This document shows, in pieces, positions 6,243-12,912 of a DNA stretch of 12,977 bases. Position numbers and translations under genes: made by a program. The notes below the pieces were generated by a model, which was not told where the DNA came from, made no database searches, and saw nothing but the letters and a program-made list of their open reading frames with translations. Within the stretch, counting starts at the first letter, position 1. Every line of letters starts with the position of its first letter. Origin of the DNA: Alphaproteobacteria bacterium (GTDB lineage: Bacteria > Pseudomonadota > Alphaproteobacteria > Puniceispirillales > Puniceispirillaceae); NCBI GenBank assembly GCA_009936885.1, contig JAACDT010000195.1:1-12977 (forward strand), in the 5' to 3' direction.

Positions 6243-6968
6243 ATGGATAGAGTATTACTTCTTGGTTCTGCACCTAACAGCATCATTGCCAGACAGTGGA
6301 ATAAAGAAAATTTTGATAGAATAGTTGCGATAAATAATGCCTGGCAGGTACGTGATGACTGGAATGATTTAATCTACCCACATGACTTATTACAAGAGCG
6401 CTTGCCTCCGATGGTTAATGAAAACCAAAACCTTGTTGATGAAGAAAGTTTTGTGCCTGCGCAGAATAAATATGGGGGATTTATTTATGCTGGCGGCACC
6501 ATGGCGTTCACGGCAGCTTACTGGATATTAGACCATTTTAAACCAAAGCAAATAGCGTTTATGGGATGTGATATGCATTATCCCAAAAAAGGCCCCACCC
6601 ATTTTTATGGCACAGGCGAGCCTGACCCATTGCGTGATGATATCTCATTAACCTCTCTTGAGGCATGTGCTGCTCGATTCTACGCTTTAGCCTTACAACA
6701 AGGATGTGAGAGCGTGAACTTATCACAGCTACCATCTCGTTTGATATTCCCACGCGCAAGCGAAACCAGAAATGAATTATCTCCGCAATTTAGCACCCTT
6801 GACCACGCAGCGGTAACAGACGCACTAGCCCTCGAAAAAGAGCTCGGTTATTTTGTGTTAACCGGCAGGTATTGGAAGGTCGCACACATAATCGACAGAA
6901 AACAGATGCTTGAGTTAGACAAATTATGGTTAGCTGCTGTCCCGTCAGTGCTAACACAGCACCTTTAA
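6243..6968 (+). CDS. Unrecognised protein, Rossmann-like; possibly DUF115/GT42-like
   Basis: A 241-residue soluble protein without signal peptide or membrane segment. It opens with MDRVLLLGSAPNS, a nucleotide-binding-like strand and loop, then IVAINNAWQVRDDWNDLIYPHD. The middle has GGFIYAGGTMAFTAAYWILDHFKPKQIAFMGCDMHYPKKGPTHFYGTGEPDPLRDD. A G-S-x-P-x start, an Asn-containing second strand and a later G-x-D with a following aromatic-rich loop recall DUF115/motility accessory factor and GT42 sialyltransferase-like proteins, which handle nucleotide-activated sugars. The match is by eye and weak. The C-terminal 60-70 residues (about 170-241) look like an alpha-helical addition. The ATG has only a weak upstream GGGA. 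It stands alone, converging with the pirin gene, with no glycan genes nearby, so the role is open. Confidence 0.8.
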   Translation: MDRVLLLGSAPNSIIARQWNKENFDRIVAINNAWQVRDDWNDLIYPHDLLQERLPPMVNENQNLVDEESFVPAQNKYGGFIYAGGTMAFTAAYWILDHFKPKQIAFMGCDMHYPKKGPTHFYGTGEPDPLRDDISLTSLEACAARFYALALQQGCESVNLSQLPSRLIFPRASETRNELSPQFSTLDHAAVTDALALEKELGYFVLTGRYWKVAHIIDRKQMLELDKLWLAAVPSVLTQHL

Positions 6969-6971
6969 TTG

Positions 6972-7013
6972 CCAGAAGGAGATGCTGGTATAGTTTCTGG
7001 AAGCTTCTAATAG
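6972..7013 (+). terminator. Possible terminator after the gene at 6243
   Basis: CCAGAA (6972-6977) can pair with TTCTGG (6995-7000), or AGAAG (6974-6978) with CTTCT (7004-7008) after the palindrome GAAGCTTC. Short T-runs follow, up to AGTTTTT. The loops are long and the stems short, so this is weak. Confidence 0.25.
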
Positions 7014-7060
7014 TTTTTAAGGCGCCGCTTGCTCATAACAGTCTGTAACATTAGCGCAAG

Positions 7061-7987
7061 TTAGTATCCGTGTTCTGCTGAACCTGTTTTGATGAACGTA
7101 CCATTATTCAACTCTTTAATAGCCTGTTGTAGCTCGGCTTGGGTGTTCATCACAATTGGCCCATGCCATGCAACTGGCTCCTTTAAAGGTTTTCCTGAGA
7201 TAAGAAGGAACCGCACGCCTTTTGGCCCGGCATGTACTACTACCTCATCCCCTCTATCAAACAACACAAGGGTTCTATTTCCAGAGAGATCCCTTATCTC
7301 TACTTCTCGTCCGTCATACTCTTTTTCAACTTTTACGCCAACAGGGTTTGATGCACCATCAAAGCGCGCACTGCCCTCGAAAATATAGGCAAATCCCTGA
7401 CGATATGTATCAAAGGGAAAGCACTTGCTCATTCCAGCAGGGACAAATATATCCAAATAATGAGGATCTGCAGAAATATTATCAACAGGCCCCTTCACAC
7501 CTTTAAAGTTACCAGCAATTACCTTGATTTTGCTGCCATCATCTTCTTCCAAAATACGTATTTCTTTTGATTTTATATCCTGATATCTAGGGGTCGTCAT
7601 CTTATCTGCAGAAGGCAGATTTGCCCAAAGTTGAAAACCATGCATATGGCCGTTTTTATCTCCTTTTGGCATTTCTTGATGAATTATGCCTGAACCTGCT
7701 GTCATCCATTGAATATCGCCATCAGATAAATCACCAAAATTACCAAGACTATCTGCATGCGCAACTGTTCCCTTCAGCACATAGGTAATTGTCTCAATCC
7801 CTCTATGCGGGTGCCACGGGAAACCCTTTCTATATTGATTTGGATGATCGTTTCTGAAATCATCCATCATTAAAAACGGATCAAACGGTTTTGTATCACC
7901 AAATCCAAAAACACGATGAAGATGAACACCAGCGCCTTCCATAGCAGGTCGCGCAACAGATGTTTTTTTAACAGGTCTTATAGACAT
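7061..7987 (-). CDS. Pirin family protein (first of two)
   Basis: A 308-residue bicupin of the pirin family. The N-terminal cupin carries the full metal set: His59 and His61 in FPWHPHRG, His103 and Glu105 in GIIHQEMP, aligning with His56, His58, His101 and Glu103 of human pirin. A long C-terminal cupin follows, with YIFEGSARFDG and VLFDRGDEVVVHAGPKGVRFLLISGKPLKEPVAWHGPIVMNT. Bacterial pirins such as E. coli YhhW have quercetin 2,3-dioxygenase activity in vitro, and others act as iron-dependent redox-linked partners; the natural substrate here is unknown. It lies 77 bases after a second pirin gene and converges with the gene at 6243. The ATG has only an A/G-rich leader and no clear Shine-Dalgarno. 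Confidence 0.93.
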   Translation of the reverse strand: MSIRPVKKTSVARPAMEGAGVHLHRVFGFGDTKPFDPFLMMDDFRNDHPNQYRKGFPWHPHRGIETITYVLKGTVAHADSLGNFGDLSDGDIQWMTAGSGIIHQEMPKGDKNGHMHGFQLWANLPSADKMTTPRYQDIKSKEIRILEEDDGSKIKVIAGNFKGVKGPVDNISADPHYLDIFVPAGMSKCFPFDTYRQGFAYIFEGSARFDGASNPVGVKVEKEYDGREVEIRDLSGNRTLVLFDRGDEVVVHAGPKGVRFLLISGKPLKEPVAWHGPIVMNTQAELQQAIKELNNGTFIKTGSAEHGY

Positions 7988-8064
7988 TTTTAAAACTTTC
8001 TTTTTTTATAACTTAAATTTATCTCAGGTGATTTCAGGCTTGCTTACAATCTATTTTCAGGCTT

Positions 8065-9003
8065 TTACTTATCTGGAAGCGGAATAAACTCATCTCTATC
8101 ACCGGGGGGAAGCTGAAAGCGTCCTTTCTCCCATTCGCCGGCCCCCCAGTCTTTTTTGGCTTGCTCAATTTTCTCTTTCGAAGAGGACACAAAATTCCAC
8201 CATAAGTATCGCGGCCCTTCCAGGGTAGCTCCTCCTAGTAAGATTAATCTAGCGCCCTGCTCGCCTGCTGTAAGTGTGATTTTATCTCCTGGACGAAATA
8301 CCAGCATCCTTCCAGCTTCGAAGTTCTGACCTCCAACAGATATCTGCCCTTGCATAACATGAATTGCTCTATCTTCATGTTCATCTGGCAGGGGCATACT
8401 GGCTAATGCTTTAAGGCTTACATCTATATAAAACATATCTGAGAGCTGTTCGACAGGTGAGCCACCACCCCAAGCAGTGCCTGCAACCAAGCGGGCAGCA
8501 ATACCGCCATCTTCAATATAAGGCAAGCTAGTCTGCGTGTGATGGGAGAAACTTGCTGTTCTATCTTCTTCCTTCTCAGGCAAGGCAACCCAGCTTTGTA
8601 TCCCAAATAATGTATGCTCAGACGAGCGCTCACTTGCCCCTGTGCGTTCTGAATGGGTAATTCCGTTTCCAGCAACCATCCAATTGGCATCTCCTGCCAT
8701 TATTTTCTGCAACGTGCCAAGAGAATCTCTGTGTTCTATAGCGCCTTGCAAAAGATAGGTTAAGGTGGCAAGCCCGATATGAGGGTGGGGTCTTACATCA
8801 ATTCCCTGATTTGTTAAAAACTCAGCAGGGCCAAAGTGATCAAAAAAGATAAAAGGACCTACCATCTGTTTTTGTTTGGTTGGTAATGCACGGCGCACCT
8901 CAAACCCTCCAATATCCCGTGCTCTTGGTACAATTACGGTTTCAATGGCATCAATGCTTGTAACATCAGGCATTAAAGCGCCTAATTCTGGGTTCCAACT
9001 CAT
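8065..9003 (-). CDS. Pirin family protein (second of two)
   Basis: A 312-residue pirin with an intact N-terminal metal site: His73 and His75 in VRPHPHIGLATLTY, His117 and Glu119 in GITHSERT. The C-terminal cupin holds AIHVMQGQISVGGQNFEAGRMLVFRPGDKITLTAGEQGARLILLGGATLEGPRYLWWNFVSSS, the WWNFVSSS segment being typical of one bacterial pirin subfamily, and the tail ends in a DRDEFIPLP motif. It differs strongly from the pirin at 7061-7987 outside the metal motifs, so the pair represents two subfamilies rather than a recent duplication. AAGGGA lies about seven bases before the ATG. It is the fourth gene of the minus-strand run from 11714, about 100 bases after the hemerythrin gene. The likely role is a metal-dependent dioxygenase or redox-responsive regulator. 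Confidence 0.93.
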   Translation of the reverse strand: MSWNPELGALMPDVTSIDAIETVIVPRARDIGGFEVRRALPTKQKQMVGPFIFFDHFGPAEFLTNQGIDVRPHPHIGLATLTYLLQGAIEHRDSLGTLQKIMAGDANWMVAGNGITHSERTGASERSSEHTLFGIQSWVALPEKEEDRTASFSHHTQTSLPYIEDGGIAARLVAGTAWGGGSPVEQLSDMFYIDVSLKALASMPLPDEHEDRAIHVMQGQISVGGQNFEAGRMLVFRPGDKITLTAGEQGARLILLGGATLEGPRYLWWNFVSSSKEKIEQAKKDWGAGEWEKGRFQLPPGDRDEFIPLPDK

Positions 9004-9104
9004 CAGTCTGTCCCTTCTCTTATTCTATTTGATTTCTACTACTTAATGTCAGCCATATGTTATTCAATAGATGTGAAAACAAACCTTACATAATATTGGC
9101 TTTT

Positions 9105-9656
9105 TTATCTGACATAGCCAAAATGCAAAGCTGCTGGAACAATGATTTCCTCCTCATCATCTAAATGCTGTGTGAGTGCTGTGTTGAATACACTCTGGAG
9201 GCTCAGAAGACTATCTGCTTTTGTCGATGTGAGCGTTGGTGTTGAGCATTGCTGCAAGCTGGCCGTATAATCATGAATTAACCTGCCAATTTCAATATGA
9301 TCTGACTCTAATAGCTCAATTGCAGTTTGGGTCTTAGTATCATTCTTTCCAATTTCTGGGAAAAAATAAGTATCTTCCATCATGTGGTGAGTGTGGAGTT
9401 GATGAAGCATAAATTCAGAATATCCAAATAGCTGGCGTTGATATTCTCTTGCCTCAATATCTTTATTTAACATTGACTGGGACAAATGAATTAAACGCAT
9501 CCCCATTTCTCGAAACATAGTATGCCTTTGCAACCAAAACTCGCTAAAGTCCGAAAAACTGGGATGCCCCTGCCAATCAGCTCTTGGATAATCCAGAAGC
9601 AATGTTTTTAAATCCAATGGCAGCGTGTTACGGCGCAACAACCGCGTTTCTGTCAT
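9105..9656 (-). CDS. Hemerythrin HHE domain-containing protein
   Basis: A 183-residue, mostly helical protein. It carries the expected metal-binding helices: LQRHTMFREMG, FMLHQLHTHHMMEDTYFFPEI, LLESDHIEIGRLIHDY and LTQHLDDEEEIIVPAAL, giving the H, HxxxE, DH and HxxxE pattern of a non-haem diiron site. Such proteins bind oxygen, nitric oxide or iron and often serve in sensing or repair of iron clusters; the exact role here is unknown. The N-terminal 50 residues have little similarity to the core. The ATG at 9656 is preferred because GAGGA (9667-9671) lies ten bases upstream; the longer frame starts with GTG at 9716 and has no good site. It lies 69 bases after the AEC permease gene, in the same run as the two pirins. 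Confidence 0.85.
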   Translation of the reverse strand: MTETRLLRRNTLPLDLKTLLLDYPRADWQGHPSFSDFSEFWLQRHTMFREMGMRLIHLSQSMLNKDIEAREYQRQLFGYSEFMLHQLHTHHMMEDTYFFPEIGKNDTKTQTAIELLESDHIEIGRLIHDYTASLQQCSTPTLTSTKADSLLSLQSVFNTALTQHLDDEEEIIVPAALHFGYVR

Positions 9657-9666
9657 AATGCTAAAT

Positions 9667-9671
9667 TCCTC
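9667..9671 (-). promoter_or_regulatory. Shine-Dalgarno deciding the hemerythrin start
   Basis: GAGGA lies ten bases before the ATG at 9656. It favours a 183-residue product over a 203-residue one from GTG at 9716. Confidence 0.55.
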
Positions 9672-9725
9672 GTATCTTGGGTTAACGTAACTCGTGACTT
9701 GATGCGAATTAATCACTCTTATTAA

Positions 9726-10616
9726 TCAAACTGGAAACGCCCATAATACAAGCCAAACAAGAACGGGTATGAGGGTTATCATTGTAAGCGAAGATATAAT
9801 GACCATACCTCCTATTGTTTCAGGCTCAACATCGCGTTCAACCGCAATAATAAAATTCAATAGCGCAACCGGCATACAAGCCATTATCATAACAACCCCT
9901 GCTATCATGCCAGAAAGCCCTAATGTGTAAATAGCACATAATCCACTGAGGCTGCCAAATAATAACCGTGCGAATGCATATATTATTCCTTTTTTTAGGT
10001 TCCCAGCAGATATTTGCGGCAACGCATATCCAAGCAACAATAATGGAAGAGGAATAGCAGTGTAGCCAAGATAAGATGTTGTAATGAGTATCATTTCTGG
10101 GATCGGCAAATCAGAAATTTTTACAACTAAGGCGGCAGATACTGAAATAACGATTGGATGGAAAAACAGCTCTTTCCAATTTAATTTACCTGCAATCATT
10201 GCGTATCCAAATGTATTTTGGGAGACCGAAATCACTACAAAATAAGGAAATGCAAGCGCAAGGCCTGCCTCCCCAAATGCTAGTAAACATAGAGGCAAGG
10301 GTAAATTGCCTGAATTAGGGTGTAGCAAGCAACTCATATAAGGCCCTAAACGGTCACCTTGCAATCTTATAAAAGAAAAAGAAAAGGCGGCAACCAGCCC
10401 CATCACTAGCAATGCTGCTAAGCCTGACTGCGATAATTCAGAAAGGGTAAAATCTGTTTTAACCAAGGTTGTAAATGTAAGGCAAGGTGTTGCTATCTTT
10501 ATAATCAAGATACCAATTGTTTTAGAGTCAAAATGGATTTTTAATACGTAAAGAGCACTGCCAAGACCAAGTATCAACAGCACTGGCACAGTAATGTCCA
10601 GTATATCAAGAAGCAT
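9726..10616 (-). CDS. AEC family transporter (auxin efflux carrier-like permease)
   Basis: A 296-residue, very hydrophobic protein with about ten membrane segments by eye, consistent with the AEC family (usually 300-320 residues). It keeps the first-repeat proline in IKIATPCLTFTTL (PxLxF at 44-48) and the Asn-Gly-rich crossover segment HPNSGNLPLPL (101-109), where related proteins have an N-x-G-x-x-x-P pattern. AEC members export or import organic acids and related small carboxylates or, in plants, auxin; the bacterial substrate is rarely known. It lies 54 bases after the Gfo/Idh/MocA oxidoreductase gene and may move its substrate or product across the inner membrane. There is no strong Shine-Dalgarno; AAGGG lies about 14 bases upstream of the ATG. 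Confidence 0.85.
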   Translation of the reverse strand: MLLDILDITVPVLLILGLGSALYVLKIHFDSKTIGILIIKIATPCLTFTTLVKTDFTLSELSQSGLAALLVMGLVAAFSFSFIRLQGDRLGPYMSCLLHPNSGNLPLPLCLLAFGEAGLALAFPYFVVISVSQNTFGYAMIAGKLNWKELFFHPIVISVSAALVVKISDLPIPEMILITTSYLGYTAIPLPLLLLGYALPQISAGNLKKGIIYAFARLLFGSLSGLCAIYTLGLSGMIAGVVMIMACMPVALLNFIIAVERDVEPETIGGMVIISSLTMITLIPVLVWLVLWAFPV

Positions 10617-10670
10617 TTAGACTACATCTACCCTTGTTAAGCTAGTTAAGAAGAAATTTAAATTTATTTC

Positions 10671-11714
10671 TTACCCATAACTATTTACAGGTAGCATTAC
10701 AGGCTCCCCTCGCTCGACAGACAAATCAGCGGCGGTGTATAAATCCATAACTTCTTTTGCTTCTTCAGGCTTAACCAGAACTGGCTTATTTCGGCAAACT
10801 GCATCTAAGAAATGAACTGTCTCTTCATACATAGGACCAGCATAGGTATGATTTACTGGCTCGCCAGGCATAGAAGACATCGGATATCGGATTCCATCCT
10901 TAGTTGTTGTAAGATGAACGTCTTTGTGGGAATCATCTATAATCAATGCACCGTCTGTTCCGATAACTTCTATCCATGTATGAGCATAATTTGGATAGCC
11001 CAAAGGAAGTATCCAACCAGCGCCGACTGTAATTGTGGTCCCATCATCCATTGTTACTAGAATCCATTGGTGGTCAGGCGTATCGCTATTTTTAGAAAAT
11101 AATTTGCCCGCAGTCTGACTATAAACTTTCACTGGTTTTCTTGGACGCAAACACCATAATAGGAAATCTAAATCATGAGTGGCTTCCATTGCTGCAGGAG
11201 AAAGAGCTGTTCTACCAGAAATTTTGGAGCCAAGTTCGCGGGTTACGTGTCTGCTTACAAGGCATGTTACTGGCTCTCCTATCAGGCCTTCCGTTAATGC
11301 TTTTTGCACATATGCATATTTCGAATTAAAGCGCTGAGAGTATCCGATCGTGAATTTAACTTCCTTGTCAATTGCAGTCTGAATAAGCTCGTCAGCCTGT
11401 TCTAATGTAGTTGCAATCGGCTTCTCCATAAACACATTTTTTCCAGCCTGCAATGCGGCAAGCGCCATCGGATAGTGGGTTGTTTCAGGAGTTGCAGAGA
11501 TGATAATAGTATCAATATCTGGATTAAGAATAAGGTTCTGCCAATCAGAAACAGCCTCATGAACATCATATTGTTCTGCAACTTCCGCGCGACGTGCATC
11601 ATTGATTTCAGCGATGAATAACTTATCAACGAGCGGATTATCTGAGCACGCTTTAGTTCGTATTCCGCCGCACCAACCCGTACCAATCACCCCTACATTA
11701 ATCTGCTCGATCAT
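10671..11714 (-). CDS. Gfo/Idh/MocA family oxidoreductase
   Basis: A 347-residue NAD(P)-dependent sugar-type dehydrogenase. By the chosen start, the Rossmann loop GVIGTGWCG has glycines at 11, 13 and 16, and the family signature EKP lies at 97-99 in FMEKPIATTLEQAD. The predicted catalytic histidine is in EATHDLDFL (about His180). The C-terminal half is the expected alpha/beta substrate domain with HTYAGPMYEETVHFLDAV near the end. The family oxidises inositols, hexoses and related polyols, usually with NAD(P); the substrate cannot be named. ATG at 11714 is preferred because GGAGGAG (11721-11727) lies six bases upstream, while the ATG at 11720 abuts that site with no spacing. It heads a minus-strand run with the AEC permease, suggesting uptake and oxidation of one compound. 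Confidence 0.9.
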   Translation of the reverse strand: MIEQINVGVIGTGWCGGIRTKACSDNPLVDKLFIAEINDARRAEVAEQYDVHEAVSDWQNLILNPDIDTIIISATPETTHYPMALAALQAGKNVFMEKPIATTLEQADELIQTAIDKEVKFTIGYSQRFNSKYAYVQKALTEGLIGEPVTCLVSRHVTRELGSKISGRTALSPAAMEATHDLDFLLWCLRPRKPVKVYSQTAGKLFSKNSDTPDHQWILVTMDDGTTITVGAGWILPLGYPNYAHTWIEVIGTDGALIIDDSHKDVHLTTTKDGIRYPMSSMPGEPVNHTYAGPMYEETVHFLDAVCRNKPVLVKPEEAKEVMDLYTAADLSVERGEPVMLPVNSYG

Positions 11715-11720
11715 AATCAT

Positions 11721-11727
11721 CTCCTCC
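11721..11727 (-). promoter_or_regulatory. Shine-Dalgarno deciding the Gfo/Idh/MocA start
   Basis: GGAGGAG is the strongest ribosome-binding site in the window. Its six-base spacing fits the ATG at 11714; the ATG at 11720 begins immediately after it, which is too close. Confidence 0.75.
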
Positions 11728-11790
11728 GCTGATATTTTATTATTAAATTTGCTATAGGAGTTTTATTAGATGTAGATTTCCTGTCAATGA

Positions 11791-11800
11791 TTATCGATAA
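11791..11800. repeat. Perfect 10-base palindrome upstream of the oxidoreductase gene
   Basis: TTATCGATAA is a perfect palindrome about 77 bases before the ATG at 11714. GAGTTTT (11758-11764) and AAAACTC (11812-11818) form a wider inverted pair around it, with centres at about 11788 and 11795. A regulator site is possible; the sequence is AT-rich and short enough to arise by chance. Confidence 0.25.
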
Positions 11801-11850
11801 ATTTCTTCATAAAAACTCTAATTAGAAGCTCACTTTTATTTAAGAATGGT

Positions 11851-11880
11851 TAGTGTTTAGAATTAGGTTACCTAACACTA
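11851..11880. repeat. Nested dyad symmetry between the oxidoreductase and hypothetical genes
   Basis: TAGTGTT (11851-11857) and AACACTA (11874-11880) are exact 7-base inverted arms. Within their span lies the 13-base palindrome TTAGGTTACCTAA (11863-11875). The element ends six bases from the stop codon of the small hypothetical ORF at 11886 and about 140 bases before the oxidoreductase start. It could be an operator for the oxidoreductase run or a stem-loop ending the upstream transcript; there is no clear T-run. Confidence 0.4.
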
Positions 11881-11885
11881 TGATG

Positions 11886-12116
11886 CTAAATATCAGTTGC
11901 TGTATCACAAACTAATTCGAACGCTCTGAAACCACCAAGCCATTCAAGCGTTGAACATTTGGGCCCAAAGAGACGCGGTGATGCCAAAAAAGGGTTGGGC
12001 TCTATTACGCCTAAAACATTATCTTCTTCCAAATTTTCCGACTTCTGATTTGCTGGCTTCATCTGTTGTGGTCTTCTGTCCAAATCTGATTGAATTTTTA
12101 GTAAATCACTTATCAT
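11886..12116 (-). CDS. Small hypothetical protein (76 aa), doubtful
   Basis: A 76-residue frame with a polar, charged N-terminal half (RRPQQMKPANQKSENLEEDN) and a second half richer in aromatic and small residues (FLASPRLFGPKCSTLEWLGGFRAFELVCDTATDI). I recognise no family. There is no Shine-Dalgarno before the ATG at 12116 and only a weak one before the internal ATG at 12062. The base composition is less AT-rich than the flanking gaps, which favours coding DNA. It sits between the 147-residue hypothetical gene and the oxidoreductase, in the same orientation. It may be a real small gene, a remnant of a longer one, or a chance frame. Confidence 0.35.
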   Translation of the reverse strand: MISDLLKIQSDLDRRPQQMKPANQKSENLEEDNVLGVIEPNPFLASPRLFGPKCSTLEWLGGFRAFELVCDTATDI

Positions 12117-12131
12117 ATTTATAATTACGTC

Positions 12132-12183
12132 TGGTTAACCATGATGTTTAGAGCCCCTTTTAGAAAATTATTGAAATTTTCTA
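12132..12183. repeat. Palindrome and perfect 9-base hairpin between two hypothetical genes
   Basis: TGGTTAACCA at 12132-12141 is a perfect palindrome 15 bases upstream of the small ORF start. TAGAAAATT at 12161-12169 pairs exactly with AATTTTCTA at 12175-12183 around a five-base loop. The hairpin begins 33 bases after the stop of the 147-residue gene. On the minus strand it is followed by AAAAGGGG rather than a T-run, so it is not a standard terminator; it may protect or process the 3' end of that mRNA. Confidence 0.35.
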
Positions 12184-12216
12184 TAGCATTCTAATTTGGT
12201 GGTGTTTGGACCGACC

Positions 12217-12660
12217 TTATGTAGAAGTTTTATTGGCTAGATATTCAACTGCTTCCTCAATATTTGCCTCACGTATGATTTCACCTACAATGCCATTAAC
12301 TAAGAGCTCGCCAAACTCTGAGGATTCAATATAAATAGAAAATTCGTCAGACCCAAATAGATGGGCCGGAACCCAGCTAAATAAAAGCTTCTGATTTTCA
12401 TCAGCAAGAGACCTCGCAAATGGCTCTATCATCTCGGGCATTGAGAAATTGGTTGTGACTGCCATCACGGCAAAAAAACGCGTTCTACCATGATCTTTTA
12501 CATCTATGTCTGCCGGAAATAAAATGATGACGTCTGAAAGTTTATTCTGCGTTAGATATAGTTTTAGCGAGCCCCCAAATTTATCTCTAAGATCGGAGAG
12601 GCTAACGGCATCAACCCTGTCAAAATCCTTAAATTTTGTATCCTTAGATGATTGAGACAT
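12217..12660 (-). CDS. Hypothetical protein (147 aa)
   Basis: A 147-residue soluble protein of unknown family. The start is well supported: AAGGAA (12667-12672) lies six bases before the ATG. The first 20 residues are polar (MSQSSKDTKFKDFDRVDAV). A mixed alpha/beta body follows, with hydrophobic strands such as DVIILFPADIDV and TRFFAVMAVTTNF, then SMPEMIEPFARSLADENQKLLFSWVPAHLFG, FSIYIESSEFGELLVNGIVGEII and a helical end REANIEEAVEYLANK. There is no signal peptide, membrane helix or catalytic motif that I can recognise. It is separated from the oxidoreductase operon by the small doubtful ORF and a hairpin, so it is probably a single-gene transcript. Confidence 0.75.
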   Translation of the reverse strand: MSQSSKDTKFKDFDRVDAVSLSDLRDKFGGSLKLYLTQNKLSDVIILFPADIDVKDHGRTRFFAVMAVTTNFSMPEMIEPFARSLADENQKLLFSWVPAHLFGSDEFSIYIESSEFGELLVNGIVGEIIREANIEEAVEYLANKTST

Positions 12661-12912
12661 TGTTTGTTCCTTTTTGAAAAGTCATTTTCATAAGTTGAAC
12701 ATAATCTATGAATAATGTTACTATATTAATATATTTTGATAAAAAACGAAATTTTTTGTAAATTTTAATACCATTTCAGAAATAATGTGTTTTTTATATG
12801 TCTCGTTTTCAGCACCTTTGATTAGCACTTATTTTTAAAGTGTAAACATAGTTAATGTATCCATAAACCGAATATTGCAAGTTAATCAAAAAAATAGGGG
12901 CATGTTTCCATA
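12661..12912. other. AT-rich intergenic region
   Basis: No convincing gene, RNA or terminator is visible here. It holds an AT-only palindrome TATATTAATATA (12722-12733) and a weak inverted pair CACTT/AAGTG within 12820-12845. It should contain the promoter of the minus-strand 147-residue gene and perhaps that of a plus-strand gene starting at the right edge, but no clear -35/-10 pair could be picked out of the AT-rich sequence. Confidence 0.5.

Noticed and set aside
7089..7506. Plus-strand ORFs opposite the first pirin
   Set aside because: Antisense to an intact pirin with all metal ligands; no independent evidence.
8424..8690. Minus-strand ORF of 88 codons within the second pirin
   Set aside because: Same strand, different frame; a shadow of the intact pirin gene.
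9046..9115. ATGTCAG/CTGACAT inverted pair flanking the hemerythrin-pirin gap
   Set aside because: One arm lies inside the hemerythrin coding end, the arms are 56 bases apart, and no stem-loop or promoter context supports it.
11402..11686. Minus-strand ORF of 94 codons overlapping the Gfo/Idh/MocA gene
   Set aside because: An out-of-frame shadow; the main frame holds the Rossmann loop and the EKP motif.
1037..11875. The two TTAGG palindromes (1037-1051 and 11863-11875) as copies of one operator
   Set aside because: Half-site spacing differs by four bases, which would place the halves on different helix faces. Kept as separate observations rather than one regulon.
12722..12733. TATATTAATATA palindrome
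   Set aside because: Only A and T in an AT-rich gap; such palindromes are expected by chance.
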